From assembly GCA_013297575.1 (NCBI GenBank), contig JAAFHO010000320.1, positions 1-6,792 on the forward strand: DNA of 6,792 bases, written 5' to 3'. The position numbers and the translations under genes were made by a program. This stretch comes from Chitinophagales bacterium. GTDB taxonomy: Bacteria > Bacteroidota > Bacteroidia > Chitinophagales > Saprospiraceae. The notes under the pieces are model-generated. The model saw only the letters and a program-made list of their open reading frames with translations. It was not told the DNA's origin and made no database searches. How positions within the stretch are numbered: position 1 is the stretch's first letter; the number at the start of each line of letters is the position of its first letter. Shown here piece by piece: positions 6,679 through 6,792 of the stretch.

Positions 6679-6683
6679 CGATC

Positions 6684-6792
6684 ATGGATACCGAAGTACT
6701 TGCCCGTATTCAATTCGCCTTTACCATTGCCTTCCACTACATTTATCCGCCCATGAGTATTGGCTTGGGGCTTATTTTAGTCATTATGGAGG
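6684..6792 (+). CDS. cydA: Cytochrome bd ubiquinol oxidase subunit I, N-terminal fragment
   Basis: Only the first 36 codons lie in the window. The frame starts at ATG 6684 and reads MDTEVLARIQFAFTIAFHY and then YPPMSIGLGLILVIME. This is the characteristic CydA N-terminus: L-x-R-(I/L)-QFA, a first membrane helix, and a His (residue 18) at the place of the conserved haem-ligand His19 of the E. coli protein. CydA carries the haems of the bd-type quinol oxidase in the cytoplasmic membrane, which reduces oxygen to water with high affinity. cydB is expected beyond the right edge. There is no Shine-Dalgarno motif. The gene is probably transcribed from the box at 6616-6623, with possible read-through from the Uma2 gene. 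It has no evident link to the glucanase cluster. Confidence 0.93.
   Translation, partial: MDTEVLARIQFAFTIAFHYIYPPMSIGLGLILVIME

Noticed and set aside
6519..6737. Leftward 72-codon open frame
   Set aside because: It overlaps the Uma2 3' end, the cydA leader and the cydA start antisense, and has no recognisable features.

Overview
The window looks like a piece of a Bacteroidota chromosome, probably a Saprospiria/Chitinophagia-type environmental bacterium. The evidence is a C-terminal type IX secretion (T9SS) sorting domain, a membrane-bound three-Y (Y_Y_Y) sensor with a LuxR-type HTH, promoter boxes of the Bacteroidota form TAnnTTTG, and weak or absent Shine-Dalgarno sequences. The genus is inference only.

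Positions 1-5876 hold three genes on the minus strand, in transcription order: a membrane-spanning sensor/regulator (5876 to 3120), a secreted GH144-type glucanase with FN3 and T9SS domains (2979 to 1111), and a secreted protein made of repeated carbohydrate-binding-like beta-sandwich modules (1056 to beyond the left edge). The last gene has no stop inside the window; I read it directly from the minus strand as 352 in-frame codons. The likely scheme is that the regulator senses a glycan or its fragments in the periplasm and switches on the secreted hydrolase and its partner. Family membership suggests a beta-1,2-glucan substrate. No SusC/SusD pair is visible in the window.

Positions 5877-6792 hold rightward genes: a Uma2-family (DUF820) PD-(D/E)xK nuclease-like gene (5998-6600), then the first 36 codons of cydA, cytochrome bd oxidase subunit I (from 6684 past the right edge).

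The least expected feature is a pair of exact 14-bp inverted repeats (5954-5967 and 6665-6678) bracketing the Uma2 gene. A second inverted 10-bp block (5985-5994 and 6614-6623) lies inside them in the same order. This could mark the Uma2 gene as an inserted cassette, or mark shared regulatory sites. Other regulatory signals are overlapping divergent -7 boxes around 5975-5992, a 15-bp operator-like inverted repeat before the glucanase gene (3032-3046), and a direct repeat plus dyads in the cydA leader. No tRNA, rRNA, CRISPR array or recognisable transposase was seen. No gene-free stretch exceeds about 140 bases.
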